The notes beneath the pieces were generated by a model. It did no database searches. It saw nothing but the letters and a program-made list of their open reading frames with translations, and was not told the DNA's origin. The position numbers and the translations under genes were made by a program. DNA of 64,000 nt from Pseudoclavibacter sp. 13-3 (lineage in GTDB: Bacteria > Actinomycetota > Actinomycetes > Actinomycetales > Microbacteriaceae): assembly GCF_021168475.1 (NCBI RefSeq), contig NZ_JAJOZT010000001.1, forward strand, positions 527,228-591,227, given 5' to 3'. Positions 8,500-18,329 of this stretch are shown piece by piece (the first letter of the stretch is position 1; every line of letters begins with the position of its first letter).

Positions 8500-9254
8500 C
8501 ACTCAGCAGACGACGACTGATCGGGCACGTCTGCGAAGACCTCGTGATGCGCGTCGACGCCCTGCCAGCGCGACGAGGGCCAGGAGATCACGAAGGCTCT
8601 GCCGACGACTTGGTCGACGGCGACCATGCCCTTGCCCGGCTCGTCGATGTGCGCGCTCGAATCGCGCGAGTTGCCGCGGTTGTCACCCATCATCCAGAGC
8701 GAATCGGCGGGCACCGTCACATCGAAGGTGCGTGCGCATGAGGCATTGCCGGGGGCCACGTACGCCGACTCGTCGAGCTGAACGCCGTTGACGCTCAGCG
8801 GCCCGCCGACGCGCTCGCACACCAGGTGGTCGCCTTCGACGCCGATGATGCGCTTGACCAGGTACTGGTGGCTGTCCGAGTCGCCGAGGCCGACGAAGGT
8901 GAGAGCGTCTTGAACGCCTCTGCCCAGGCTCCAGCCCTGGGCCGCAGCCGATGGAGCGGCCAGCCAGCCGCCCGGATCCTGGAAGACCACGACGTCGCCG
9001 CGTGAGACGCCGAAGGGTTTGGGCTGCAGTCGGTTGACCAGCACGCGGTCGCCGACCTGCAGCGTCTGCTCCATCGATCCCGAGGGAATCGAGAAGGTGC
9101 GCACCAGGAACGTGCGCAGCAGGGTCGAGAGGATGAGCGCGACGACGATGATCACCGCGACGTCGCGCAGCATCAGCAGCCCGCGCGATCTGCCCGACCG
9201 CTGGTCGCTCGGAATCTGAGACTCCTCTGAGTCAAGCACCTCTTCGCCGCTCAC
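8499..9254 (-). CDS. lepB: signal peptidase I
   Basis: Membrane serine protease that removes signal peptides from Sec and Tat substrates. The 251-residue protein has a polar N-terminal tail, one transmembrane helix (about 31-48) and then the S26 catalytic domain outside. The nucleophile is S60 in IPSGSMEQTL and the general base K134 in YLVKRIIG. The box GDNRGNS follows. A loop at about 97-128 (LAAPSAAAQGW region) is an insertion typical of actinobacterial enzymes. GTG start with GAGAGG 7 nt upstream. It is separated from rplS by a strong hairpin. Confidence 0.95.
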   Translation of the reverse strand: MSGEEVLDSEESQIPSDQRSGRSRGLLMLRDVAVIIVVALILSTLLRTFLVRTFSIPSGSMEQTLQVGDRVLVNRLQPKPFGVSRGDVVVFQDPGGWLAAPSAAAQGWSLGRGVQDALTFVGLGDSDSHQYLVKRIIGVEGDHLVCERVGGPLSVNGVQLDESAYVAPGNASCARTFDVTVPADSLWMMGDNRGNSRDSSAHIDEPGKGMVAVDQVVGRAFVISWPSSRWQGVDAHHEVFADVPDQSSSAE

Positions 9255-9311
9255 CGGTTGGCCTCTCTCTCATGCTCTGCGTTCGCCGCGCAAAGTCGGC
9301 GTGGTGACGAC

Positions 9312-9354
9312 AACGGCCAGCGGGCGCCGCACTGCGACGCATCCGCTGGCCGTT
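9312..9354 (-). terminator. hairpin between rplS and lepB
   Basis: A perfect 12-bp stem (9312-9323 with 9343-9354; AACGGCCAGCGG arm) and a 19-nt loop, 14 nt past the rplS stop. No T-run follows on the minus strand. It may act as an attenuator or mRNA-end protector that makes L19 more abundant than the downstream lepB-rnhB products. Confidence 0.5.
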
Positions 9355-9367
9355 GAACGCGATTCGA

Positions 9368-9712
9368 TCAGCGCTTCTCGCGAATCTTCGCTGCCTTGCC
9401 GCGCAGCGAGCGCAGGTAGTACAGCTTGGCGCGACGAACGTCGCCGCGCGAGACGAGCTCGATCTTGTCGATCACCGGCGAGTGCACCGGGAAGGTGCGC
9501 TCGACGCCGACCTGGAACGAGATCTTGCGCACGGTGAAGGTCTCGCGCACACCGGCACCCTGGCGCTTGAGCACGACGCCCTGGAACACCTGGATACGGC
9601 TGCGGTTGCCCTCGATGATGTTGACGTGCACCTTGACGGTGTCACCGGCGCGGAAGTCTGGGATGTCGCTCTTCAGCGATGCTGCGTCGACTTTGTCCAG
9701 CGTGTTGCTCAT
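9368..9712 (-). CDS. rplS: 50S ribosomal protein L19
   Basis: Ribosomal protein L19, at the 30S-50S interface. The 114 residues match the family length, with [28 protein letters not shown], and [16 protein letters not shown] followed by the basic C-terminal [15 protein letters not shown] long structured 5' UTR precedes it (see the stem at 9733-9799), while lepB and rnhB follow after a hairpin. Confidence 0.97.
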   Translation of the reverse strand: MSNTLDKVDAASLKSDIPDFRAGDTVKVHVNIIEGNRSRIQVFQGVVLKRQGAGVRETFTVRKISFQVGVERTFPVHSPVIDKIELVSRGDVRRAKLYYLRSLRGKAAKIREKR

Positions 9713-9732
9713 GAGTTCTTCGCTCTCTGCAC

Positions 9733-9799
9733 CTGCCGCAGGTCAGGAGCGTGAATGCGTAACGATTCGGATGTGTCGACGATCGCTCCCCTGCGGCAG
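9733..9799 (-). promoter_or_regulatory. long 5' UTR stem-loop upstream of rplS (candidate L19 leader)
   Basis: On the minus strand CTGCCGCAGG (9799-9790) and GGAGCG (9789-9784) pair perfectly with CGCTCC (9751-9746) and CCTGCGGCAG (9742-9733). The only interruption is a 3-nt TGA bulge on the 3' side. This gives 16 base pairs around a 32-nt loop, ending 20 nt before the rplS start. The region codes for nothing, and its position fits a ribosomal-protein autoregulatory leader. Not matched to a named motif. Confidence 0.6.
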
Positions 9800-9941
9800 A
9801 GACAAGCCGATGACACAATCTCTCATCTTGCCACATGCCGAGGTGAGCCGCAAACCTCTGGCGACACGGCGACGGATGCACCGCGCACGCCCGCCGCTGC
9901 GGTTCGGTCACGAGCATGCGGGCTGCATTCGACTGCGCTCG

Positions 9942-10649
9942 TCAGGGCAGCAGGTCGGGTCGCATGCTCCGGGTGCGCGAGACGCTCTGCTCGTGCTGCC
10001 ACTCGGCGACGAGACGGTGGTTGCCGCTGAGCAGCACGGCAGGCACCTCGAGACCGCGCCACTCGGCGGGCTTCGTGTAGCTCGGGTGCTCGAGCAGGCC
10101 ACGGTTGTGCGACTCTTCGACCAGCGACTCGGGGTTGCCGATCACGCCGGGCAGCAGGCGGGCGACGGCTTCGACGACGACCAGAACGGCGACCTCGCCG
10201 CCGTTGAGCACGTAGTCGCCGATGCTGATCTCACCGGTGCGCCAGTGCGCAGCGGCGTAGTCCACGACGCGCTGATCGATGCCCTCGTAGCGGCCGCAGC
10301 AGAAGACGATGTGCCGTTCGTGCGAGAGCTCGACCGCACGCTGCTGGGTGAATACCGCACCGGCAGGAGTCGTGAACAGCACCAGTGGGTCGTCGGCGCC
10401 GGCGAGCACGTCGTCGAACGCCTCGCCCCAGGGCTCGGGACGCATCACCATGCCCGCGCCCCCGCCGTACGGGGTGTCGTCGACCGTGCGGTGCACGTCG
10501 TGAGTGTAGTCGCGCAGGCTGTGCACGCGCAGATCGATGATGCCCCGATCGACCGATCTGCCGACCAGCGACAGCCTCAGCGCGTCGAGGTACTCGGGAA
10601 AGATCGTGATGACGTCGATGCGCAGGCGCGCCCGCTCAGCGGCGCTCAT
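9942..10649 (-). CDS. trmD: tRNA (guanine-N1)-methyltransferase TrmD
   Basis: Methylates G37 of tRNAs using S-adenosylmethionine, which prevents +1 frameshifting. The 235-residue SPOUT protein shows DVITIFPEY at the start, [26 protein letters not shown], and the knot region [12 protein letters not shown] that binds the methyl donor. The C-terminal part ([11 protein letters not shown] onward) is conserved. ATG start overlaps the rimM stop by 4 nt. It is the last gene of the rpsP-KH-rimM-trmD operon; rplS, the usual next gene, is separated by a long leader. Confidence 0.97.
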   Translation of the reverse strand: MSAAERARLRIDVITIFPEYLDALRLSLVGRSVDRGIIDLRVHSLRDYTHDVHRTVDDTPYGGGAGMVMRPEPWGEAFDDVLAGADDPLVLFTTPAGAVFTQQRAVELSHERHIVFCCGRYEGIDQRVVDYAAAHWRTGEISIGDYVLNGGEVAVLVVVEAVARLLPGVIGNPESLVEESHNRGLLEHPSYTKPAEWRGLEVPAVLLSGNHRLVAEWQHEQSVSRTRSMRPDLLP

Positions 10650-11299
10650 GCGTTGTCGGCGCCATCGGCTGTTGACGAAGCCTTCTCTGAGCCGGGCGAG
10701 GACTGCCCCTTCACCTCGGCCACGACATCCGCCACCTCTTGGGCAGGCACCTCGTCGGCCTCGTCTTCGCCGTCGGCTGCAGGCTCGAACAGCCCACCGG
10801 GCGGGGTGATGGTGACGGTGCGCTCGTCGAGATCGACGCCGGTCACGAAGTGTTTGACGAAAGGCAGCAGCACTTCGTCGTTCTCGGTCTGAATCGCGAG
10901 GATGTCCTGGCCGGGCAGGTGATCGACTCGCGAGACCGTGCCGACGGCCTCGCCATTGCGCATCACCACGAGGTCGACGAGCTGGTGATCGTACCAGGCG
11001 TCGGTCTCTTCGGGCAGCTTGGTCTCATCCTGATCGATGGTCAGAATGGCCTTGGCGATGGTCTCTGCCGCCGTGCGGTCAGGGATCTCTGCGAAGAAGG
11101 CGACCGGACTGGTGTTGTACCAGCGCAGTTCGCGCAGAGAGATGGTGCGGCCGTGCCATGGGGATTTGGCCGGCACCTGCAGGTTGAAAGTGGCGCCCGG
11201 AACCAGGCGCCGCTCGGGCTCATCGGTGTACAGCTCTACCTTGAGGCCACCTTTGAGCCCGTGCGGCTTGGTCAGACGGGCGATGCGAAGCTGCAGCAT
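10646..11299 (-). CDS. rimM: 16S rRNA processing protein RimM
   Basis: Assembly factor for the 30S head, binding S19. The N-terminal RimM domain ([17 protein letters not shown], 5-21) and the C-terminal PRC-barrel (about 95-170, ending [10 protein letters not shown]) are intact. After residue 173 comes a 45-residue acidic, Ala/Glu/Ser-rich tail absent from short homologues. It is probably disordered. Start ATG is 3 nt after the KH-protein stop, and the stop overlaps trmD. Confidence 0.94.
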   Translation of the reverse strand: MLQLRIARLTKPHGLKGGLKVELYTDEPERRLVPGATFNLQVPAKSPWHGRTISLRELRWYNTSPVAFFAEIPDRTAAETIAKAILTIDQDETKLPEETDAWYDHQLVDLVVMRNGEAVGTVSRVDHLPGQDILAIQTENDEVLLPFVKHFVTGVDLDERTVTITPPGGLFEPAADGEDEADEVPAQEVADVVAEVKGQSSPGSEKASSTADGADNA

Positions 11300-11302
11300 G
11301 AC

Positions 11303-11539
11303 CTATGCGTCGGTGTCGACGATGTTGACCCGCACGCGACGGCCGTCGGCCAGGGCGTCGACCACAGTGCGGAGTGCCTGCGCCGTGCGCCCTGAACGAC
11401 CGATCACGCGGCCCAGGTCATCGGGTGCGACACGCACGTCGATGACGTCGGCCCGAGCGGTGTGCCGCTCATCGACGGTGACGTCGTCAGGGCTGCTGAC
11501 GATGCCACGCACCAGATGGTCAACGGTCTGCTGCAGCAT
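11303..11539 (-). CDS. khpA: KH-domain RNA-binding protein KhpA
   Basis: A 78-residue single KH domain protein binding RNA; in Gram-positives KhpA pairs with KhpB and affects cell division and elongation. The KH signature is DDLGRVIGRSGRTAQALR with its GxxG loop (IGRSGR). The start ATG has GAGG 7 nt upstream; an in-frame GTG ending at 11545 overlaps the rpsP stop and is the alternative. It sits in its conserved place between rpsP and rimM. Confidence 0.93.
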   Translation of the reverse strand: MLQQTVDHLVRGIVSSPDDVTVDERHTARADVIDVRVAPDDLGRVIGRSGRTAQALRTVVDALADGRRVRVNIVDTDA

Positions 11540-11541
11540 GC

Positions 11542-11955
11542 TCACGCCTCGTCAGCGGCGGGCTCGGCTGCGGCCTCTGCCTCGGCGGCGGGAGCGGCCT
11601 TCTTCTCGGTCTTGGGCAGCAGCACCGACTTCTTGGCGGTGTCGCGCTCGAACTTCACCTTGGCCTCAGGGGCCTTGACGGTGCTCTTGGCGTCTTTCTC
11701 GCCCTTGAACTTCGCCCAGTCACCGGTCAGGGTGAGCAGCTTGAACAGCTGGTCAGAGGGCTGAGCGCCCACCGACAGCCAGTACTGCGCGCGATCTGAG
11801 TCGATCTCGATCAGCGAGGGGTGCATGGTCGGCACGTAGCGGCCGATCTCCTCGATGACGCGACCATCGCGCTTGGCTCGTGAATCGGTGACCACGACGC
11901 GAAACTCGGGTGCGTGGACCTTGCCGAAGCGCTTCAGACGGATTTTGACAGACAC
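11542..11955 (-). CDS. rpsP: 30S ribosomal protein S16
   Basis: Ribosomal protein S16, needed early in 30S assembly. The conserved part is residues 1-85 ([37 protein letters not shown]). A Lys/Glu/Ala-rich extension of about 50 residues follows, usual in actinobacterial S16. GTG start with AGGAG 5-6 nt upstream. It opens the rpsP-khpA-rimM-trmD operon and is divergent from the carboxylate-amine ligase gene across a 217-nt gap. Confidence 0.97.
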   Translation of the reverse strand: MSVKIRLKRFGKVHAPEFRVVVTDSRAKRDGRVIEEIGRYVPTMHPSLIEIDSDRAQYWLSVGAQPSDQLFKLLTLTGDWAKFKGEKDAKSTVKAPEAKVKFERDTAKKSVLLPKTEKKAAPAAEAEAAAEPAADEA

Positions 11956-12160
11956 AATGCTCCTGTAATTCAGATTCGATTCGAACCCAGTCGTGGGTGT
12001 GGGGCCTCACGACGGAAAGCTCTGGATGATCGCGGGCATGCAGATGAGAGGGTCTGCGCGCCCACGGGTTACCGACTGTCTATTGTGCCACACTCCGCAC
12101 CGTTTGTGTGCCACATGACGCTGTGACGCGCCATGACGCCACGTGCGCAGCGCAGACCAC

Positions 12161-12166
12161 TACGCT
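12161..12166 (+). promoter_or_regulatory. -10 box (TACGCT) of a probable leaderless transcript
   Basis: TACGCT ends 6 nt before the ATG of the carboxylate-amine ligase gene and no Shine-Dalgarno sequence is present. Transcription would start at or next to the start codon. Two copies of CATGACGC (12114 and 12132) lie just upstream. Confidence 0.5.
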
Positions 12167-12172
12167 TTACCC

Positions 12173-13309
12173 ATGCGCATCGACTTCGCTCAGTCCCGCC
12201 CATCGACGCTCGGCGTCGAATGGGAGGTGGTGCTGATTGACCGCAGCACACGGGAGCCCGCCTCACGTGCTGCCGAGATCCACGACGCCCTGCAGGGCAC
12301 GCCGGTCGCCGCTCGCCTCGATCACGAGCTGCTCGAGAACACCGTCGAGATCGTCACCGGCGTGCACGGCACCGTGTCGTCTGCCCTCGGCGAGATCGAA
12401 CAGGTGAGCACTGCGCTCGCTGCGACGGCCGACGAGCTGGGCCTCGGCATCCTCTGCGCCGGCGTGCACCCGTTCGCCAAGGCGACGCAGCAGCCGTACA
12501 CGCGCAACGAGCGGTATCAGAAGCTGATCGACCGCACCCAGTGGTGGGGTCGCATGATGGCCATCTACGGCGTGCACGTGCACGTCGGCGTCGACGACCG
12601 CCGCAAGGCCGTGCCTCTGGTCAACGGGCTGCTCGGCTATCTGCCGCACCTGCAGGCCCTCAGCGCGTCGAGCCCCTGGTGGGAGGGCGTGAACACGGGC
12701 TACGCGTCGAATCGGGCGATGATGTTCCGTCAGCTGCCGACGGCCGGGCTGCCGCCGCACGTCGAGACGTGGCAGGACTTCGAGACCTTCGTGGCCGGCG
12801 CGCTGCAGACCGGGGTGATCGACCAGCTCAACGAGATTCGCTGGGATGTTCGCCCTGCGCCGAAGTTCGGCACGGTCGAGAACCGCGTGTGCGACGGCCC
12901 GCCGACCCTGCTCGAGGTCGGGGCGCTCACCGCGTTCATCCAGTGCGCGGTCGACGAGCTCAGCGAGCAGATCGAGACGGGTCGTGCGCCCGAGCGCATT
13001 CCCGACTGGGCGATCGCCGAGAACAAGTGGCGCGCAGCGCGCTACGGGCTGCCCACGGTGTTCATCGCCGACCAGAATCTCACGGAGCGCAGCATCATCG
13101 ACGACACGCTCGAGCTGCTCGACCGCTGGCAGCCCCGTGCCCAGAGACTGGGCTGCGCCGAGCAGCTCGCCGACGTCGAGACCATCATTCGCGGCGGTGC
13201 CAGCTACCAGCGTCAGCTGCGCGTCGCTTCACAGCACGGCGGCGATCTGCATGCCGTCGTCGATGCGCTGATGGCCGAGTTCGAGGCGGGGCGACCGCTC
13301 GACCGCTGA
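12173..13309 (+). CDS. YbdK/EgtA-like carboxylate-amine (glutamate-cysteine) ligase
   Basis: A 378-residue GCS2-family ATP-dependent ligase that joins an amine such as cysteine to the gamma-carboxyl of glutamate. Family motifs include TLGVEWEV (15-22), LDHELLENTVEI, the double-His HVHVGVD, and ENRVCDGPPTLLE toward the C-terminus. Substrate cannot be told from sequence; YbdK of E. coli has only weak activity, and actinobacterial homologues are usually annotated putative. ATG 12173 matches the family start and has a -10-like box 6 nt upstream, so an ATG-less upstream extension is rejected. Next to ffh, convergent. Confidence 0.88.
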   Translation: MRIDFAQSRPSTLGVEWEVVLIDRSTREPASRAAEIHDALQGTPVAARLDHELLENTVEIVTGVHGTVSSALGEIEQVSTALAATADELGLGILCAGVHPFAKATQQPYTRNERYQKLIDRTQWWGRMMAIYGVHVHVGVDDRRKAVPLVNGLLGYLPHLQALSASSPWWEGVNTGYASNRAMMFRQLPTAGLPPHVETWQDFETFVAGALQTGVIDQLNEIRWDVRPAPKFGTVENRVCDGPPTLLEVGALTAFIQCAVDELSEQIETGRAPERIPDWAIAENKWRAARYGLPTVFIADQNLTERSIIDDTLELLDRWQPRAQRLGCAEQLADVETIIRGGASYQRQLRVASQHGGDLHAVVDALMAEFEAGRPLDR

Positions 13310-13370
13310 GCTGCGAGCAGCGAGGGTCAGAGCGTACTCCCGCCGCTCGGGCAGCTCGCGCAGAGCCGCT

Positions 13371-13388
13371 GCGCGGTGGTGACCGCGC
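13371..13388 (-). terminator. small hairpin after ffh
   Basis: GCGCGGT and ACCGCGC pair around a 4-nt loop, 7 nt beyond the ffh stop in the gap between convergent genes. No T-run follows. A weak terminator or transcript-end structure. Confidence 0.35.
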
Positions 13389-13394
13389 GTGCGA

Positions 13395-15029
13395 TCAGCG
13401 TTTGAACAGGCCGCCGAGGCCGGGCACCTCGTTCGGGTCGATGCGCGGCGGAGCCCCTGCAGCCTCTCCCGTGCCCTCGCCACCGGCCGGCCCGCCGGCC
13501 GCGCCGAAAGCCGATCCCGCAGCGCCGGCCCCGAATGCGGATGCCGCCTGCGAGAGCGAGCGCTCGGTCGCCTTGGTCTGCTGGTCGCGAAGCTCGGCCT
13601 CCTGCTGGGCCCGCTTCGCCGGGTTGCCGCTCTTGGCCTTGCCCTTCTTGCCCTTGCCCTTGACGTTCTTGCGCTTCTGCCCGCCGTGCCCCATGGCTCC
13701 CATGCCCGGAAGATTCGGTACGCCGCCGCGGGCAACCGACTTCATCATCTTGGCCGCCTGCTCGAAGCGCTGCACGAGGCTGTTCACCTCGCTGACGGTG
13801 GTGCCCGAACCGTTGGCGATGCGCAGCCGGCGTGAACCGTTGAGCAGCTTGGGGTTCTGTCGCTCGGCCTTGGTCATCGACTGGATGATCGCCTCGGTGC
13901 GGGTCAGCTGCGACTCGTCGAACTGCTCGAGCTGCTGACGCATGCCAGCCGCTCCCGGCATCATGCCGAGCAGCTTCTTCATCGAGCCCATCTTCTTGAT
14001 CTGCTGCATCTGCTGCAGAAAGTCGTCGAGGGTGAAGGCGTCCTTCGCGATCTTCTCGGCGACTCTGCGCGCCTCCTCCTCGTCGAAGGTGCGCTGCGCC
14101 TCTTCGATCAGGGTGAGCACGTCGCCCATGTCGAGGATGCGTTTGGCCTGGCGGTCGGGGTGGAAGATCTCGAGATCGTCGAGACGCTCGCCGGTCGAGG
14201 CGAAGAGGATCGGCTTGCCCGTGACGCTCACCACTGAGAGCGCGGCGCCGCCGCGGGTGTCGCCGTCGAGCTTCGAGAGCACGACACCGGTGAAGTCGAC
14301 GCCCTCGTTGAAGGCCTGCGCCGTGGCGACGGCATCCTGACCGATCATCGCATCGATCACGAAGAGCACCTCGTCGGGGTTGATCGCCCGACGGATGTCA
14401 CTCGCCTGCTTCATCATCTCTGCGTCGACGCCGGTTCGACCGGCGGTGTCGACGATGACCACGTCGTACTGCTTGTCGCGAGCGTACGAGATCGAGTGCT
14501 TGGCCACCTCGACCGGGTTGCCGATGCCGTTGCCGGGCTCAGGCGCGTAGACCGGCACTCCGGCCTGCTCGCCGACCACCTGCAGCTGGCCGACGGCGTT
14601 GGGGCGCTGCAGGTCGGCGGCGACGAGAATCGGTGTGTGGCCGTCTTTGGCCAGGAACTTCGCCAGCTTGCCGGCGAAGGTGGTCTTGCCGGCACCCTGC
14701 AGGCCGGCCAGCATGATGACCGTGGGCGGCTGCTTCGCGAGCTGCAGTCGGCGGGTCTGCCCGCCGAGGATGTTGGTGAGCTCTTCGTCGACGATCTTCA
14801 CGACCTGCTGCGCCGGGTTCAGCGCCTGGTTGACCTCGTCTGAGAGCGCGCGTTCGCGCACGGTGGAGGTGAAGCCCTTGACCACACTCAGCGCGACGTC
14901 GGCGTCGAGCAGGGCGCGGCGGATCTCGCGCACGGTGGCGTCGACGTCGGCAGGAGACAGCTTGCCCTTGGTGCGCAGGTGCGCGAAGGTCTGGACCAGC
15001 CGTTCAGAGAGATTCGAGAAAGTAGCCAT
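13395..15029 (-). CDS. ffh: signal recognition particle protein Ffh (SRP54)
   Basis: GTPase that binds signal sequences on nascent membrane proteins and delivers ribosomes to FtsY. The 544-residue protein has the N domain (1-90), the G domain with P-loop GLQGAGKTT (109-117), DTAGRTG and LSKLDGDTRGG. The methionine-rich M domain is at about 300-435 (KKMGSMKKLLGMMPG). A long tail follows: Lys-rich at 450-480, then Gly/Ala-rich to the end GLGGLFKR. TAGAAT lies 9 nt before the ATG and no ribosome-binding site is seen, suggesting a nearly leaderless mRNA. FtsY, its receptor, is encoded 3.3 kb away. Confidence 0.97.
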   Translation of the reverse strand: MATFSNLSERLVQTFAHLRTKGKLSPADVDATVREIRRALLDADVALSVVKGFTSTVRERALSDEVNQALNPAQQVVKIVDEELTNILGGQTRRLQLAKQPPTVIMLAGLQGAGKTTFAGKLAKFLAKDGHTPILVAADLQRPNAVGQLQVVGEQAGVPVYAPEPGNGIGNPVEVAKHSISYARDKQYDVVIVDTAGRTGVDAEMMKQASDIRRAINPDEVLFVIDAMIGQDAVATAQAFNEGVDFTGVVLSKLDGDTRGGAALSVVSVTGKPILFASTGERLDDLEIFHPDRQAKRILDMGDVLTLIEEAQRTFDEEEARRVAEKIAKDAFTLDDFLQQMQQIKKMGSMKKLLGMMPGAAGMRQQLEQFDESQLTRTEAIIQSMTKAERQNPKLLNGSRRLRIANGSGTTVSEVNSLVQRFEQAAKMMKSVARGGVPNLPGMGAMGHGGQKRKNVKGKGKKGKAKSGNPAKRAQQEAELRDQQTKATERSLSQAASAFGAGAAGSAFGAAGGPAGGEGTGEAAGAPPRIDPNEVPGLGGLFKR

Positions 15030-15146
15030 ATCGGGTCGATTCTAGCCGACGCGGGCGCGTTGTGCGGAGTCGTCTCTCAACGCTCGAACGTTCGACCCCG
15101 GATACGCAGATTCGACGCGCAGACGCGAGACCGCCGTCTCAGAGGC

Positions 15147-16214
<1,068 letters not shown>

Positions 16215-16305
16215 GCGGCTCCCCTGTGAACGGCGGCTGTCGTCAGCTGCTGCGACGTGTAGCACCAGCGTATCGGCATGGAATGACGACTCTGTGAACG
16301 GAACC

Positions 16306-17319
16306 TCAGTGATCTGCGGGAATCGGCTTGCGCGCCAGCCACGCCGCGACGATCGCACCACTGATGTTGTGCCAGACCGAGAACACCGCCGGTGCCAGCG
16401 CGGCCGCCGGGTTGAAGTGCACCGTGGCCAGCGAGGCCGCGAGCCCCGAGTTCTGCATGCCAACCTCGAATGCGAGCGCACGACGCGCCGCGTGATCGAG
16501 GTGCACGGCGCGACCGGCGAGGTAGCCGAGCAGCAGCCCGATGCCGTTGTGCAGCACGACCGCGAGAATGATCAGCAGCCCCGCCTGAGCGAAGGCAGCC
16601 GCGCTCTTGCCCATCACCGCGGTGACGATCGTCGCGATCGCGATCGCCGACAGCCAGGGCAGCACCGGCTTGATGTAGTCGATGATGCGCCCGAACAGGC
16701 TGCGCACGATGACGCCGGCGATGACCGGCAGCAGCACCGTCTTCAAGATGTCGAGGAACATCGCCTCGACTGGAATCGACATGTACTGCCCTGCGAGCGC
16801 CAGCGTCAGCAGCGGCATCAGCAGCGGCGCGATGAGTGTCGAGACCGTCGCCACCGACACTGAGAACGCCACGTCGCCCTTGGCCAGATACGTCATCACG
16901 TTCGAGGCCGTGCCGCTCGGCGCGCAGCCGACCAGAATCACGCCGACGGCCAGCTCGGCGGGCAGCTGCAGCGCCCACACCACGAGCAGCCCGGCGAGCG
17001 GCATGATCACATAGTGCGCGACCAGACCGAGCAGCACGACCAGCGGCCGTCTGGCGATGCGCTTGAAATCGGCACCGGTGAGGGTGATGCCCATCAGGAA
17101 CATGATGAGCCCCAGCAGGTACGGCACGATCGGCGTGATCGGCGTGAACGTCGCCGGCAGAAAGAAGCCCAGCACCGCGGCGATGATCACGATCGCCGGG
17201 AACACCGTCACCGCGAGAATCGCGTTGCGATCGCGCTTCGGCCGTGGTGCGGATGCCGGGGTGTCGGAACCCTGCAGAGGTGCGTCAGATGATGATTCGG
17301 TCTGGTCGGTGTTCTTCAC
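16306..17319 (-). CDS. bile acid:sodium symporter (BASS) family transporter
   Basis: A 337-residue integral membrane protein of about ten helices after a polar 35-residue N-terminus. Family features: LLGLIMFLMGITLTGADF, the crossing helix with GCAPSGTASNVMTYLAKGD, and near the end ALAFEVGMQNSGLAASLA, a sodium-binding region. Members carry bile acids, pantoate, keto acids or other organic anions with sodium; the substrate here is unknown. GTG start with GGAG 5 nt upstream; no in-frame ATG lies nearby. Divergent from mutY. Confidence 0.88.
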   Translation of the reverse strand: MKNTDQTESSSDAPLQGSDTPASAPRPKRDRNAILAVTVFPAIVIIAAVLGFFLPATFTPITPIVPYLLGLIMFLMGITLTGADFKRIARRPLVVLLGLVAHYVIMPLAGLLVVWALQLPAELAVGVILVGCAPSGTASNVMTYLAKGDVAFSVSVATVSTLIAPLLMPLLTLALAGQYMSIPVEAMFLDILKTVLLPVIAGVIVRSLFGRIIDYIKPVLPWLSAIAIATIVTAVMGKSAAAFAQAGLLIILAVVLHNGIGLLLGYLAGRAVHLDHAARRALAFEVGMQNSGLAASLATVHFNPAAALAPAVFSVWHNISGAIVAAWLARKPIPADH

Positions 17320-17414
17320 GGCGCTCCATGCTACTCTCCGTTCGCCCGCCGGCCGAGAAGGACGGCGAAGGTCACGGCCTCTGCCCCGCAGCGACCGACG
17401 CATCCGGCGAACGC

Positions 17415-17420
17415 TACAGT
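17415..17420 (+). promoter_or_regulatory. -10 box (TACAGT) for leaderless mutY
   Basis: TACAGT ends 7 nt before the mutY ATG at 17428, with no ribosome-binding site between. This is the same geometry as at several other genes in the window. Confidence 0.45.
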
Positions 17421-17427
17421 GGTGTCG

Positions 17428-18312
17428 ATGCCACCCCGCACCCCTCTCTTCGCCGACGACCTCATCGCCTGGTATCTCGACGAACGCCGCGATCTGCCCT
17501 GGCGCGCCGACGACGCGACGCCGTGGGGCGTGCTGGTCAGCGAGTTCATGCTGCAGCAGACGCAGGTCGACCGTGTGCTGCCGCGCTGGCACGAGTGGAT
17601 GCTGGCGTGGCCGACGCCCTGCGATCTTGCGGCTGCGAGCGCCGGCGATGCCATTCGCGCCTGGGATCGGCTCGGCTACCCGCGTCGGGCGGGCTGGCTG
17701 CACGCCGCCGCGCGTCAGATCTGCGCCGATCACGCCGGTATTGTGCCCGACGACCTCGACACGCTGCTGTCGTTGAAGGGCGTCGGTGACTACACCGCCC
17801 GCGCTGTGCTGGTCTTCGCGTTTCATCAGCGGCATCCTGTCGTCGACACGAACATTCGGCGTGTGCTCGCCCGAGCTGCCGACGGCGAGGCCGAACCGGG
17901 CGCGCCGACACCGGTGCACGATCTGCCCGCGATGTCGGCGCAGCTGCCGGCGGACGCCGAACGTGCTCGCCTGGCCACCTACGCCTTCATGGAGTTCGGA
18001 GCGCTCGTCTGCACCGCCCGTGCACCGAGCTGCGAGACCTGCTCGATTCGTTCACGGTGTGCCTGGGTCGCCGCCGGGTCACCGCCGTCTGCAGTGCCGA
18101 AGCGTCGCACGCAGGCACGGTTCGAGGGCAGCGACCGGCAGGCTCGGGGCCGCATCATGGCCGTGCTGCGCGCAGCCCGCGAGCCGGTGACGGTCGATGA
18201 TCTGCTGCAGGATGCTCCGGATCGCCCGCAGGCCGAACGCGCGCTCGCCTCGCTGGTCGCCGACGGTCTCGCTGTCGAGAGCGAGCATGGCGGCCGGTTC
18301 CAGCTGCCCTGA
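17428..18312 (+). CDS. mutY: A/G-specific adenine glycosylase MutY
   Basis: Removes adenine mispaired with 8-oxoguanine, the partner of MutM in the GO repair system; MutM is also in this window. The 294-residue protein has E39 in SEFMLQQTQV, a helix-hairpin-helix LKGVGDYTA (116-124), catalytic D140 (VVDTN), and the iron-sulfur cluster cysteines C195, C202, C205 and C211. The C-terminal part (about 215-294) is short and winged-helix-like, without the NUDIX-type 8-oxoG recognition domain of E. coli MutY, as in other actinobacteria. ATG 17428 is preferred over GTG codons 3-9 nt upstream because of the -10 spacing. Convergent with ftsY. Confidence 0.94.
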   Translation: MPPRTPLFADDLIAWYLDERRDLPWRADDATPWGVLVSEFMLQQTQVDRVLPRWHEWMLAWPTPCDLAAASAGDAIRAWDRLGYPRRAGWLHAAARQICADHAGIVPDDLDTLLSLKGVGDYTARAVLVFAFHQRHPVVDTNIRRVLARAADGEAEPGAPTPVHDLPAMSAQLPADAERARLATYAFMEFGALVCTARAPSCETCSIRSRCAWVAAGSPPSAVPKRRTQARFEGSDRQARGRIMAVLRAAREPVTVDDLLQDAPDRPQAERALASLVADGLAVESEHGGRFQLP

Positions 18313-18329
18313 CCGGGCGGTGACGGGTG

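Noticed and set aside
15085..15094. CGAACGTTCG upstream of ffh as a LexA box
   Set aside because: Actinobacterial LexA sites need GAAC-N4-GTTC; here the half sites abut without a spacer. No LexA box was seen before dinB or recG.
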